A stretch of DNA of 64,000 nucleotides from Casp-actino8 sp964614655 (GCA_964614655.1 CAZTPF010000008.1:11225-75224), one strand, 5' to 3'. Shown: positions 25,539 to 34,319, numbered from the stretch's first letter. The notes: generated by a model not told the origin, from the sequence alone. A program made the numbers and translations.

Positions 25539-26163
25539 GTGCCCGACCTGTCGTCCATCGTCACTTTTGCCATTGCATCACTCGCATTGCTCGTGATTCC
25601 CGGGCCGGCGGTGATCTACGTGCTCAACCGCAGTGTGTCGGACGGCCGCGAAGTCGGGTTTGCGGCGGTGGCCGGACTCGAGCTCGGAAACTTCGTGCAC
25701 GTCATCGCCGCATCGGTCGGACTGTCGGCGGTGCTGGCCACCTCGGCCACGGCATTCAACGCCGTCAAGTGGCTGGGAGTCGTCTACTTGGTGTTCGTCG
25801 GCATTCGAACCTTGGCGACCGTACCGAGTGCGATCGCCGGCGCGATGCCGTCGATGTCGCGGCCGCGCGCGTTCCGCCAAGGAGTCGTGGTGAACACGCT
25901 CAACCCGAAGGTCGCGCTGTTCTTCTTGTCGTATCTGCCGCAGTTCATCGATCCCGACAACGGCGCCGCCTGGTCGCAGTCGCTGATTCTCGGTTCGATC
26001 TTCGTGGCGATCGGATGCCTGACCGACGGAACGTATGCGTTCACGGCGAGTGCACTGCGACAGGTGCTGCTGTCGGGTCGAGCCCTGCCGTTCGTGCAGA
26101 GGTACGTGGCCGGAACGGTGTTCGTTGCGCTCGGTGTGATGGCCTCCACCACCTCCCGCCACT
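25539..26163 (+). CDS. LysE/RhtB-family amino-acid exporter, interrupted by an artificial gap
   Basis: A 208-residue inner-membrane exporter of the LysE/RhtB family, for export of amino acids or derivatives. Seen: LLVIPGPAVIYVLNRSVSDGR at the N-terminus (core IPGPAVIYVL), a hydrophobic segment every 25-30 residues, and NTLNPKVALFFLSYLPQFI, the family signature. The frame runs into 100 Ns after 26163. The 55 bases before the Ns are repeated identically after them and continue into TAA (26318-26320), so collapsing the duplicate yields a complete protein ending TTSRH of normal family length. Leaderless promoter at 25527. Confidence 0.85.
26109..26163 (+). repeat. 55-base direct duplicate, left copy (assembly overlap)
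   Basis: Identical over 55 bases to 26264-26318 on the other side of the N run. This is the signature of two contigs sharing one k-mer overlap that were joined with a filler gap. Confidence 0.85.
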
Positions 26164-26263
26164 NNNNNNNNNNNNNNNNNNNNNNNNNNNNNNNNNNNNN
26201 NNNNNNNNNNNNNNNNNNNNNNNNNNNNNNNNNNNNNNNNNNNNNNNNNNNNNNNNNNNNNNN
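26164..26263. other. Scaffold gap, 100 N, probably spurious
   Basis: The flanks overlap by 55 bases, so no sequence is probably missing here. Confidence 0.9.
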
Positions 26264-26318
26264 GCCGGAACGGTGTTCGTTGCGCTCGGTGTGATGGCCT
26301 CCACCACCTCCCGCCACT
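26264..26318 (+). repeat. 55-base direct duplicate, right copy (assembly overlap)
   Basis: Identical to 26109-26163. It supplies the first base of the TAA stop of the LysE-family gene. Confidence 0.85.
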
Positions 26319-26332
26319 AACCCCCTTGGTGA

Positions 26333-26380
26333 TTCTGGCGGCAAAAACGTCACGTATTTCGCAGGATTCTGCCGCCAGAA
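26333..26380. repeat. 48-base palindromic repeat, copy 1 (downstream of dnaE2)
   Basis: Ends are perfect 11-base inverted repeats (TTCTGGCGGCA ... TGCCGCCAGAA) with an ACGT-C-ACGT centre. Its reverse complement matches 29778-29825 at 40 of 48 positions. It lies between the ends of the LysE gene and dnaE2 and could act as a bidirectional terminator. Confidence 0.75.
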
Positions 26381-26405
26381 AGAATCCCGAGTCAGCCTCA
26401 ATGAT

Positions 26406-29400
26406 CTACCTCCAGTTTCTGGCGAGACTTTTCGACCCATACGGTGAAGATTCCTCACCAGATCCCCGCAGTGGGGCGATGTGGTCGGCGACGACGTTGA
26501 CGACACCTTCGGCACGTTGCAGACGACCTCGCACCAGAAGCGATGAGGCACTACGGGCCGAAGCACGGAATCTCTTCCAGCACCCCACCGACACCACCAC
26601 GTTGATGAGGCCGGTTTCGTCCTCGAGGTTCATGAACGTGGTGCCCTGAGCCGTTCCCGGCCGTTGCCGATGCGTGACGACGCCGGCCACCCACACCCGC
26701 TCGGCATCGATGGTCGCCAATCGATCGGCCGTGACCACACCGAGCTCGTCGAGGCGAGCACGCACGAACTGCGTGGGATGTCCGGTGGGCGCGATGCCAG
26801 TGGCCCACAGATCGGCGACGGCCTCGTCGATCGGCTCCATCCCGGGAAGCCGCGGCGCAGTGGCCGCCGTGAGAACTCCCTCGAGACGATCGTGGCGGGA
26901 ATCGGATGCCGCACCCGACGCCCACAACGCCTCACGACGACCGACGCCCAAAGAGTCGGTGAAGGCTCCGGCTGTCGACAGAGCTTCCACATGAGCCCGC
27001 GTGATCGACGGAACACGTCGAACGAGATCTTCGATCGACGTGTACGAGCCGTTGCGTCGGCGCTCGTCGACGATCGACGTGGCCAGTTCGGAGCCGATAC
27101 CACGCACCTCGCCGAGACCGAGACGTACGGCGAAGCGTCCGTGGCTTTCGGCGCAGGGTTCGAGTGTGGCTCCGGCATCGGACACCGCGAGATCGGGAGT
27201 GCGGACCACGACCCCGTGTCGTCGAGCGTCCTGGGCGAGCGAGTGCGGACTCCAGAAACCCATCGGCTGCGCGTTCAGCAAACCGGCGTAGAACGCCGCC
27301 GGATGATGCAACTTCAACCACGACGACGAATACACGAGATAGGCGAACGACACCGAGTGACTCTCGGGGAATCCGTAGTTGGCGAAGGCGGCCATCTTGT
27401 CGAAGATCTCGTCGGCGATCGGACCGGTGATACCTCGCTCGGCCATACCGGCGTACAAGCGATCGCGTAGACGCCGCATGCGCTCGGCACTGCGCTTCGA
27501 ACCCATGGCCTGACGTAATTGATCGGCCTCCGACGGTGTGAAGCCGGCGACGTCGATCGCCATCTGCATGAGCTGCTCCTGGAACAAGGGAATTCCCAGC
27601 GTCTTGCCGAGACTGTTCTCGAGCAGAGGATGCAGATAGGTGATCGGCTCCTGGCCGTTGCGTCGACGGATGTAGGGATGCACCGAGCCGCCCTGGATGG
27701 GTCCGGGGCGGATGAGCGCGACCTCGACCACCAGGTCGTAGAAACGGCGCGGTTTGAGTCGCGGCAAGGTGGCCATCTGCGCGCGCGACTCGATCTGGAA
27801 CACGCCGACGGTGTCGGCTCGGCACAACATGGCGTACACGTCGTCGTCCTGCGGAAGCGTGGCCAGATCGAGTTCGATTCCTTCGGCTTCGCGTACGAGA
27901 TCGACTGCACCGTGCAGAGCCGACAGCATGCCGAGTCCGAGCAGATCGAACTTCACGAGTCCGGCCGCTGCACAGTCGTCCTTGTCCCACTGCAACACGC
28001 TGCGATCGCGCATGGTGGCCCACTCGACCGGACACACTTCGATCACCGGACGATCGCAGATCACCATTCCACCCGAATGGATGCCGAGATGGCGCGGCAT
28101 GTCCTCGACACGTGACGCCAACTCGAGAACGTCGATCGGAATGCTGTGATCGGGCCGTCCGTCGGGACCGGTCTGCTCGACCACCTTCTGCACCCGTCCC
28201 CAACGATCGATCTGCTTCGACCAGGCGTCCTGCTGTCCGGGCGCGTAGCCGAGTGCACGCGCCATGTCGCGTACGGCCGAGCGGGCGCGATAGGTGATCA
28301 CGTTGGCGACCTGGGCCGTGTGATGCCGCCCGTAGCGCTCGTACACGTACTGGATGACTTCTTCGCGACGACCGCTCTCGATGTCGAGGTCGATGTCGGG
28401 TGGCCCGTCGCGTTCGGGCGACAAGAACCGCTCGAAGAGCAGACCGAGTGACACCGCGTCGGCCTTGGTGACGCCGAGCGAGTAGCACACAGCACTGTTG
28501 GCCGCGCTGCCTCGGCCTTGGCAGTAGATGTCGGAGCGTTCGCAGAACTGCACGATGTCCCACACCACGAGGAAGTAGCCGGCGAAACCGAGCGACTCGA
28601 TGATCGACAACTCGTGATCGACGGCCCGCCACGCCCGAGCCCGCAGACTCAGATCCTCACCGGGCGCCGGACGCCGACCGTAGCGACGTGTCGCACCCTC
28701 TTCGGCGAGACGCCGCAGGAACTGCATCTCGGTCAGCCCGTCGGGACACGGGTACGGCGGAAGACGGGGGGCGACGAGGGAGAGGTCGAATGCCGACGCC
28801 CGACCGATGTCGGCTGCGGCTTCGACCACACCGGGGTAACGGGCGAAACGTCGACTCTGCTCGTCGCCACTGCGCAGATGGGCAGCCCCCGACACCGCCG
28901 CCCACGGATCGGCTTCGGTCAGGCTCGAACGTCGTCGGACAGCGGCGAGGGCCGACGCCAGACGTCGGCCGGTCGGCGAGGCGTATCGCGCATCGGTCGC
29001 CGCGACGCACTGCACGTCGTGCCGGGCCGCCATCTCGGCCAAGGCGTCGTTGCGCGCCGAATCGAGCGGGTCGCCGTGATCCCACAGTTCGACGAGCACT
29101 CGATCGCGTCCGAAGGCGTCGAGCAGATCGCGCAGTTCACGAGTCGCCGCACCCGGACCGTGGTCGGTGAGTGCGCGTGGCACGACTCCGTCGCGCGTAC
29201 CGGTGAGAACCCACCAATGACCACGCCCCTCGTCGACCAGATCAGCGATCGTGCATCGTGGCGCGTTCTTCGATCCGTTCAGTTGCGCAAGGCTGACGGC
29301 GCGGGCGAGGCGCGCATAACCCGTCGGACCGTCGGCGAGCACGACGAGTTGTCGTTCACCGGCGGCGTGCTGTACGACGAGTTCGGCGCCGAATACCGTC

Positions 29401-29735
29401 GGCAAACCGACTTCGCGTGCCGCTTCGGCGAATCGCACGACGCCGTACAACCCGTTGCGATCGGTCAGAGCGAGGGCGGTGAGGTCGAGACGATCGGCCT
29501 CGGCCACCAGTTCGTCGGGGTCGGAGGCACCGTCCAGAAACGAGAAGTTCGAGTGGCAGTGCAGTTCGGCATACGGCACCCGGGAACGAACTCGGGGCAT
29601 CGGAGGCGGCTCGAGTTCGGGGGGACGCGGGACGACCGGGACCGACCCCTCATGCGAACGTCCGGACAGCCGGGCCTCGAGTTCGGCCCAGGTGGACGGG
29701 CCTTGCATGCCCCAGGACTGACTCGATCGTGCCAC
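26406..29735 (-). CDS. dnaE2: Error-prone DNA polymerase III alpha subunit DnaE2
   Basis: A 1109-residue C-family polymerase. The N-terminal PHP domain shows YAELHCHSNFSFLDGAS and ALTDRNGLYG; the palm has PDIDLDIES near residue 445 with the catalytic aspartates; a helix-hairpin-helix and an OB domain (TTFMNLEDETGLINVVV) end the protein, the layout of DnaE2 rather than replicative DnaE1. It performs SOS mutagenic translesion synthesis with ImuA and ImuB, encoded 2.2 kb away. GTG start: a perfect LexA box lies 13 bases upstream, with TAACGT ending 7 bases before the start. It is flanked by two inverted copies of a 48-base repeat. Confidence 0.95.
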   Translation of the reverse strand: MARSSQSWGMQGPSTWAELEARLSGRSHEGSVPVVPRPPELEPPPMPRVRSRVPYAELHCHSNFSFLDGASDPDELVAEADRLDLTALALTDRNGLYGVVRFAEAAREVGLPTVFGAELVVQHAAGERQLVVLADGPTGYARLARAVSLAQLNGSKNAPRCTIADLVDEGRGHWWVLTGTRDGVVPRALTDHGPGAATRELRDLLDAFGRDRVLVELWDHGDPLDSARNDALAEMAARHDVQCVAATDARYASPTGRRLASALAAVRRRSSLTEADPWAAVSGAAHLRSGDEQSRRFARYPGVVEAAADIGRASAFDLSLVAPRLPPYPCPDGLTEMQFLRRLAEEGATRRYGRRPAPGEDLSLRARAWRAVDHELSIIESLGFAGYFLVVWDIVQFCERSDIYCQGRGSAANSAVCYSLGVTKADAVSLGLLFERFLSPERDGPPDIDLDIESGRREEVIQYVYERYGRHHTAQVANVITYRARSAVRDMARALGYAPGQQDAWSKQIDRWGRVQKVVEQTGPDGRPDHSIPIDVLELASRVEDMPRHLGIHSGGMVICDRPVIEVCPVEWATMRDRSVLQWDKDDCAAAGLVKFDLLGLGMLSALHGAVDLVREAEGIELDLATLPQDDDVYAMLCRADTVGVFQIESRAQMATLPRLKPRRFYDLVVEVALIRPGPIQGGSVHPYIRRRNGQEPITYLHPLLENSLGKTLGIPLFQEQLMQMAIDVAGFTPSEADQLRQAMGSKRSAERMRRLRDRLYAGMAERGITGPIADEIFDKMAAFANYGFPESHSVSFAYLVYSSSWLKLHHPAAFYAGLLNAQPMGFWSPHSLAQDARRHGVVVRTPDLAVSDAGATLEPCAESHGRFAVRLGLGEVRGIGSELATSIVDERRRNGSYTSIEDLVRRVPSITRAHVEALSTAGAFTDSLGVGRREALWASGAASDSRHDRLEGVLTAATAPRLPGMEPIDEAVADLWATGIAPTGHPTQFVRARLDELGVVTADRLATIDAERVWVAGVVTHRQRPGTAQGTTFMNLEDETGLINVVVSVGCWKRFRASARSASSLLVRGRLQRAEGVVNVVADHIAPLRGSGEESSPYGSKSLARNWR

Positions 29736-29741
29736 GACGAG

Positions 29742-29747
29742 ACGTTA
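29742..29747 (-). promoter_or_regulatory. -10 hexamer TAACGT of dnaE2, leaderless
   Basis: On the minus strand it directly abuts the SOS box and ends 7 bases before GTG 29735. Confidence 0.65.
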
Positions 29748-29763
29748 TCGAACATATGTTCGA
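29748..29763. promoter_or_regulatory. LexA/SOS box of dnaE2
   Basis: TCGAACATATGTTCGA, a perfect 16-base palindrome matching the actinobacterial SOS consensus TCGAAC-N4-GTTCGA. Distance to the start codon is 13 bases, the same as for imuA. Confidence 0.93.
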
Positions 29764-29777
29764 CTCCACAAGGGGCG

Positions 29778-29825
29778 AACTGGCGGCACAATCCCGCGAA
29801 AGACGTGACGAATCTGCCGCCAGAA
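29778..29825. repeat. 48-base palindromic repeat, copy 2 (upstream of dnaE2)
   Basis: Opposite orientation to copy 1 at 26333-26380, 40 of 48 identical. Nine-base terminal arms (CTGGCGGCA ... TGCCGCCAG). It sits between the end of the PLP-enzyme gene and the dnaE2 SOS box. Confidence 0.75.
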
Positions 29826-29828
29826 CGA

Positions 29829-30995
29829 CTAACGGAGGGCGGCGGCGACGTCGGCGAGGACGTCGTCGGTGTGCTCGAGCCCGCAGCTCATGCGCACGGT
29901 GCCCGGGGTGATCCCGGCCGCCGCCAATTCCTCGGGGAGCAACCCGGCATGCGTCGTCGACGCCGGATGGGTCACGAGCGTTTCGGGGCCGCCCATGGAC
30001 GTGGCCTGTCGGCACAACCGCACCGAATCGACGAAACGGGCACCGGCCTCGAAACCGCCGGCCAATTCGAACGACAGCACTCCCCCGAATCGCCGGTACT
30101 GCCGCACACCGAGTTCGTACTGCGGATGCGACTCGAGACGCGGATATCGCACCCACGACACGGCCGCGTGCGATTCGAGCAGACGCCCCACCGCCACCGC
30201 CGTCTCCTCCTGCTGACGCAGACGCGGGCCGAGGGTTCGCAAACCGCGTAGCCCGTTCATGGCGTCGAACGGCGACGCACACGCACCTTGCAGCACGGCG
30301 AATCCCCAGAGAGCGTCGATCAGATCGCGTTCTCCTGCGACGACACCGAGAGTCGCGTCGTTGTGCCCGGCCATGGCCTTGGTGGCCGAATGGATCGTCA
30401 GCTGCACACCATGATCGAGCGGTCGGACGCCGAGCGGAGTGGCCAGAGTCGAGTCGACCGCGGTGATCGGACCTTTGATCGCGCCCAACTCGTCGAGATC
30501 GACCAGATCGAGCAGCGGATTGGCCGGCGTCTCGGCGAGCACGAGCATCGTGCGACCCGGGATCACGGCCTCGGCGAACGCGCCCGGCTGCGTGGCGTCG
30601 ACGAACGTGACGTCGATTCCGAAACGCGGACACACGCCGGCGAGCAACTGAGTGGTTCCGCCGTAGGCCTGCTTCTGCGCCACGACGTGATCGCCCTTGC
30701 TGCACAAACCGAGAACCACACCGGCGATGGCCCCCATTCCCGACGCGAAAGCTCGCGCCGCTTCGGCGCCCTCGAGTTCGGCCACGGCGTCCTCGAAGGC
30801 GTTCACGGTGGGGTTGCCGTGGCGGCTGTAGAACTCGGCCGCCCGTGACGAATGCGCCAGACGGCGACCGTCGGCCAGCGAGTCGATCTCGTACGTCGTC
30901 GACGCCCACAGAACCGGAGCCAGGGCTCGAACCCCCGGGGTGCGACCACCACGGACCGCGCGGGTCTCGGGTCGGGGTTCGTCGGCCGAGGTCAT
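29829..30995 (-). CDS. PLP-dependent trans-sulfuration enzyme (cystathionine gamma-synthase/lyase family)
   Basis: A 388-residue Cys/Met-metabolism PLP enzyme. Seen: FYSRHGNPTVNAFEDAVAELEG, FASGMGAIAGV, the PLP-stacking AYGGT, ETPANPLLDLVDL, the Schiff-base Lys in IHSATKAMAGHND, and SMGGPETLVTHPASTTH. The family splits or forms cystathionine or O-acyl-homoserine adducts; here the usual Tyr after the Lys is Ala-Met, so the exact reaction (gamma-synthase, gamma-lyase or methionine gamma-lyase) is not settled. ATG 30995; longer upstream extensions show no similarity. Monocistronic. Confidence 0.9.
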   Translation of the reverse strand: MTSADEPRPETRAVRGGRTPGVRALAPVLWASTTYEIDSLADGRRLAHSSRAAEFYSRHGNPTVNAFEDAVAELEGAEAARAFASGMGAIAGVVLGLCSKGDHVVAQKQAYGGTTQLLAGVCPRFGIDVTFVDATQPGAFAEAVIPGRTMLVLAETPANPLLDLVDLDELGAIKGPITAVDSTLATPLGVRPLDHGVQLTIHSATKAMAGHNDATLGVVAGERDLIDALWGFAVLQGACASPFDAMNGLRGLRTLGPRLRQQEETAVAVGRLLESHAAVSWVRYPRLESHPQYELGVRQYRRFGGVLSFELAGGFEAGARFVDSVRLCRQATSMGGPETLVTHPASTTHAGLLPEELAAAGITPGTVRMSCGLEHTDDVLADVAAALR

Positions 30996-31084
30996 CGCAC
31001 CAGTCAACCAAGCGCGAACCCGCCCCACAGGAGGAATTTCGGCAAAAAACGCGAGGCGACTCGACGAGCGGGCTCTTGACCGGT

Positions 31085-31120
31085 GCCACCGCCGGTGGCC
31101 GTGTCCGACCAGACGGACAC
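31085..31120. promoter_or_regulatory. Two adjacent palindromes upstream of the response regulator
   Basis: GCCACCG-C-CGGTGGC (31085-31099) and GTGTCCG-N6-CGGACAC (31101-31107, 31114-31120) lie in the 147-base gap between the divergent PLP-enzyme and response-regulator genes. They could be operators of the regulator at 31143 or parts of a small transcript; nothing else is seen in this gap. Confidence 0.4.
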
Positions 31121-31142
31121 GCTCCACGACACGAGGACCGCC

Positions 31143-31946
31143 ATGACCCTTCACGACATCCGACCCAACCGCTCCCGACGTCTTGCGACACGTACGGCGA
31201 CCGAGCGACGAATCCTCGTCGCGCTGTCGCATCCGTCCGACCGTCGCTCGATCGAGCTCGCCCTCGACCGCATCGGACACGTCGTCCGATCGACGGCCGA
31301 CGAGGTGACGACGTCGGCCATGCTCACCTCGTACCGACCCGATGTCGTCGTGATCGACGCCCGCGAGGTGTATCCGGCCGTCACCCCGCTCGCCGGCCGC
31401 CTTCGCGAGTTGTCGCACGTCGGCGTGGTCGTCATGGGCGGCAACAACCGCGAACAGCGGCTGGCCGCTCTGCGCTTTGGCGCCGACGACGTCGTGGCCA
31501 CCGACACCGCCGCCGACGAGATCGCGCTGCGATGCACCAACATCGCGTCACGCGTCGCGTGCGGCGAGGTCGACGTGTCGCCGACCGTCGAGGCCTCACG
31601 TACGTTCGGCCCGGTGGTCGTCGACTTCAATCGACGCGAGATCCACGTGAACGGACATCTCGTCCCGTCCACCAAACTCGAGTTCGACCTGTTCGCCCGC
31701 ATCTGCCGTACTCCGGATCAGGTCGTGACACGCGTCGAACTGATCGAGTCGGTGTGGGGTCCGAATTGGTTCGGCGACAGCCACGTGGTCGACGTCCATC
31801 TGTCGAATCTGCGACGCAAGCTTCGCCAGCGATGCGCGGCCGTCGACTACTGGTACACGGTCCGCGGCGTGGGTTTCCGACTCTCCGACGATCTGACCGC
31901 TCGGACCGACGAGCGAGTGGAATCACTGGTGCGACGCGCCGGCTGA
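31143..31946 (+). CDS. OmpR/PhoB-type response regulator, orphan
   Basis: A 267-residue two-domain protein. Residues about 23-140 form a receiver-like domain: RILVALSHPSDRRSIELAL, a candidate phospho-acceptor Asp in VVVIDAREV, and FGADDVVATD. The acidic pair normally after beta-1 is replaced by His/Ser, so phosphorylation may be lost. The C-terminal winged helix shows LTKLEF-like TKLEFDLFARI, VWG and HVVDVHLSNLRRKL with YTVRGVGFRL, diagnostic for DNA-binding OmpR regulators. No histidine kinase is adjacent. Upstream palindromes could be its own operators. Confidence 0.88.
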   Translation: MTLHDIRPNRSRRLATRTATERRILVALSHPSDRRSIELALDRIGHVVRSTADEVTTSAMLTSYRPDVVVIDAREVYPAVTPLAGRLRELSHVGVVVMGGNNREQRLAALRFGADDVVATDTAADEIALRCTNIASRVACGEVDVSPTVEASRTFGPVVVDFNRREIHVNGHLVPSTKLEFDLFARICRTPDQVVTRVELIESVWGPNWFGDSHVVDVHLSNLRRKLRQRCAAVDYWYTVRGVGFRLSDDLTARTDERVESLVRRAG

Positions 31947-31970
31947 CGCGACCATCGACGTGTCGACGAG

Positions 31971-33590
31971 TCACCGGTATTCGCCGACGATCGTCCACCG
32001 CCCGTTCTCGAGCCAGACCATGTAGGCGTCGGGGCCTCGTTCACCGGCCAGGACGAACTGGAAGCGAGCCGCTCGCCGTCGTTGTGGTGTCCACCACTTC
32101 TCCTCGAACGGCCACGGCCCGGCCCACGCCACGACTCGTCTCTCGTCACGGTCGATTCGCACACGCGCCGGTGCGGCGCTCACGAGCCCCCGCCCGTTCA
32201 CGGCGACGGCACGTCCGTGGGCGTCGACGACGTCGACCGGACGCGGTTCGGGAAGCACCACCGATGGCGCCGGCGCCGGAAGGGCGCCCGGCCACGGCGG
32301 CTGATCGGCGGGTCGCGCGATCAATCGCCGACCGTCGGCACCGAGCGATGCGAAAGGGACGAGTTCGAACTGATCGTGCGGATGTCGTCCACCCCGCCAC
32401 GACGCAAGGGTCACGGCATCGGGACCGAGCAGTCCGACGAGACGTGTCATGGCCCGAGTCGCCGTGTCGTCGGCCTGCGTACGTTCACCCCAGAAGCCTC
32501 GTTGCTGCGCGCTGTCGTGACGCACGTCGGTGGGAACGAGCGACAGTGAGGTGATCCCGGCCGACGGAGGATCGTCACCGTCGATCCAGCCGACGAGCTG
32601 CCAACGCACTCGGTCGACGACTGCGGCTGATGCCAACCCGTCGGCGTGGACCCAGGCCCGTGACGACCGTTCGCCATGTTCGGACTCGACGTCGACGACG
32701 AGACGTGTGCACACGAGGCCGCGGTCGGACAATGTCGTGTCGATCGCATCGGCCAGGGCCTTGGCCGCGAACACCACCTGATCGATCTGACCGATCGGGT
32801 CGTCGAACGTGCGAGACGCCGAGAGATCGTCGGGTGGCGCAACGGCCGCCGGCGGCGTGTCGTCGACTCCGCTGACCACTCGGAACAATCCTTCACCCCA
32901 CCGGCCGAAACGATCGGACAACTGTGTCGACGTGAGTGCCGCCACGTGACCGAAGGTCTCGAGACCGAGACGTCGGAGCAGATCGACGACGTCGGGATCG
33001 GCCCCGATGGTCGGAACGAGAGCCGACACCGAATGCGGGGCGAGGAACTCGCGTGTGGACGACGACGGCACCACCACCGGTCGTCCGATCGCGATCGATC
33101 GGCGGGCCGCGAGCATGGCCGCCACTCGTCCGTCGGCGATTCCGACTCCGATCGCTGCGACACCGCATGCCCGATCGAGCGCGCCGACGGTGAGATCGAG
33201 CAGTCGTTCGGCCAGCCGTTCGTCGCCGCCGACGTAACGCGACGGCCCGCGTGTGGCCATGAGGAGTCGACCGGACGTCTCGACGTCGACGAGTGGAACC
33301 AGATCGCCGACGGCCCGAACCACCGGCTCGAAGAAGCGAGCATCGCGATCGGTGTCGTGTGGAACGAGGACGAGATGCGGACACGCGCCCTGCGCCTCAC
33401 GTCGGGTCTGCCCCACTCGCACACCGTCACGTGACGCGGCGACCGAACAGGCCTGCACTCGCTGGGCGTGCACCACGGCCAGCGGCGCATCCGGGTCGAA
33501 CTGCGGACCGCGACCGGCCGAGCCGGCCAGGACGGCCGCCGTGACCGGCCAATCGGCACACCAGACGACGGCGCACCGCGGCGGAGTCAT
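31971..33590 (-). CDS. imuB: ImuB, Y-family polymerase-like mutasome subunit
   Basis: A 539-residue protein of the ImuB/DinP-like group. The N-terminal region resembles a Y-family polymerase (VRVGQTRREAQGACPHL, SRLLMATRGPSRYVGG-like GRLLMATRGPSRY, IGVGIADGRVAAMLAA) but lacks the catalytic acidic residues, as in mycobacterial ImuB. QQRGFWGER near residue 365 sits where ImuB proteins carry a beta-clamp-binding motif. The C-terminus has AGPWPFEEKWW, an ImuB signature. ImuB bridges DnaE2 and the clamp. It overlaps imuA by 4 bases (ATGA) and shares its SOS promoter. Confidence 0.92.
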   Translation of the reverse strand: MTPPRCAVVWCADWPVTAAVLAGSAGRGPQFDPDAPLAVVHAQRVQACSVAASRDGVRVGQTRREAQGACPHLVLVPHDTDRDARFFEPVVRAVGDLVPLVDVETSGRLLMATRGPSRYVGGDERLAERLLDLTVGALDRACGVAAIGVGIADGRVAAMLAARRSIAIGRPVVVPSSSTREFLAPHSVSALVPTIGADPDVVDLLRRLGLETFGHVAALTSTQLSDRFGRWGEGLFRVVSGVDDTPPAAVAPPDDLSASRTFDDPIGQIDQVVFAAKALADAIDTTLSDRGLVCTRLVVDVESEHGERSSRAWVHADGLASAAVVDRVRWQLVGWIDGDDPPSAGITSLSLVPTDVRHDSAQQRGFWGERTQADDTATRAMTRLVGLLGPDAVTLASWRGGRHPHDQFELVPFASLGADGRRLIARPADQPPWPGALPAPAPSVVLPEPRPVDVVDAHGRAVAVNGRGLVSAAPARVRIDRDERRVVAWAGPWPFEEKWWTPQRRRAARFQFVLAGERGPDAYMVWLENGRWTIVGEYR

Positions 33591-34291
33591 GGAACCGCAC
33601 GCAACCTGACGACCGGCTCGTGGCCGGTGTCGATCTCTTCGAGCCGTCCACTCGGACCCGGGAGCCAGACGTCGCGTCGGGTCGGACCGTCACCACGGCC
33701 ATGACGATGGCGGCGGCCGTCGACACCGACGGTCACTCGACGCGCGCACAGCCGACCGTGACCGTCACCGATTCCGTTCCAGGTGTGCACATCGGTGTCG
33801 ATGCCCAGATCGGCCGACACGAGTCGTGTGCGATCGACCACGACGCACACGGCACCACGCGACTGAAGACGCGTCATGAAGCGCCGCACCAACGACGGAG
33901 TCAACGACGACAGGAAATCGGCCGACGTGACGACGACGTCGAAACCGTCGACGAGGGCTCCGAGCACGTTGGCCGGATCGACTCCGACGCGATGCGGATC
34001 GTCGACGAACACGGTGCGTTCGAGGGCCACCCCCATGTCGGCGGCGGCGAGCACACCGAAAGACGGCACTCCGACGACGGCCGCCCACGATCCGTGCCGA
34101 GTGGGCGCGATCAACAAAGCGATCGCGCACGACATCGACGCCGGACCGGCGCACACCACGGTCTGACCGCGCACCAGACCCGACCCGACGACGGGCGCGA
34201 GAACCGGATCCACCGGGAGGGTGCGCTCGTGAGCGAACGTGAGCGGCCGGATCGACGCAATGGTCGGGGCAGTCGACGGTTGGGCGGCCAT
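33587..34291 (-). CDS. imuA: ImuA mutasome protein (RecA-like, degenerate ATP site)
   Basis: A 234-residue RecA-fold protein at the ImuA position, immediately upstream of and overlapping imuB. The P-loop position reads CAGPASMSCA instead of GPESSGKT, so the Lys and hydroxyl residue that hold phosphate are missing. Later RecA-like segments (VDDPHRVGVDPANVLGALVDGFDVVV) are recognisable. It acts with ImuB and DnaE2 in damage-induced mutagenesis. An SOS box lies 13 bases upstream and TACAGT ends 7 bases before the ATG. Confidence 0.87.
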   Translation of the reverse strand: MAAQPSTAPTIASIRPLTFAHERTLPVDPVLAPVVGSGLVRGQTVVCAGPASMSCAIALLIAPTRHGSWAAVVGVPSFGVLAAADMGVALERTVFVDDPHRVGVDPANVLGALVDGFDVVVTSADFLSSLTPSLVRRFMTRLQSRGAVCVVVDRTRLVSADLGIDTDVHTWNGIGDGHGRLCARRVTVGVDGRRHRHGRGDGPTRRDVWLPGPSGRLEEIDTGHEPVVRLRAVP

Positions 34292-34297
34292 GCGACG

Positions 34298-34303
34298 ACT
34301 GTA
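34298..34303 (-). promoter_or_regulatory. -10 hexamer TACAGT of imuA-imuB, leaderless
   Basis: On the minus strand it abuts the SOS box and ends 7 bases before ATG 34291. Confidence 0.65.
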
Positions 34304-34319
34304 TCGAACAGGTGTTCGA
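34304..34319. promoter_or_regulatory. LexA/SOS box of imuA-imuB
   Basis: TCGAACAGGTGTTCGA matches TCGAAC-N4-GTTCGA. The symmetry extends to 12-base arms (34298-34325), because the -10 hexamer on one side is mirrored on the other. Confidence 0.93.

Noticed and set aside
24447..25573. Minus-strand coding potential across the DUF3039/Nudix region
   Set aside because: The plus-strand genes have recognisable families with intact motifs, while the minus-strand frame has none.
26264..26405. A tandem gene duplication or a second LysE fragment after the N run
   Set aside because: The repeated piece is exactly 55 bases, ends at the gap on both sides and includes no independent start or promoter; an assembly overlap explains it.
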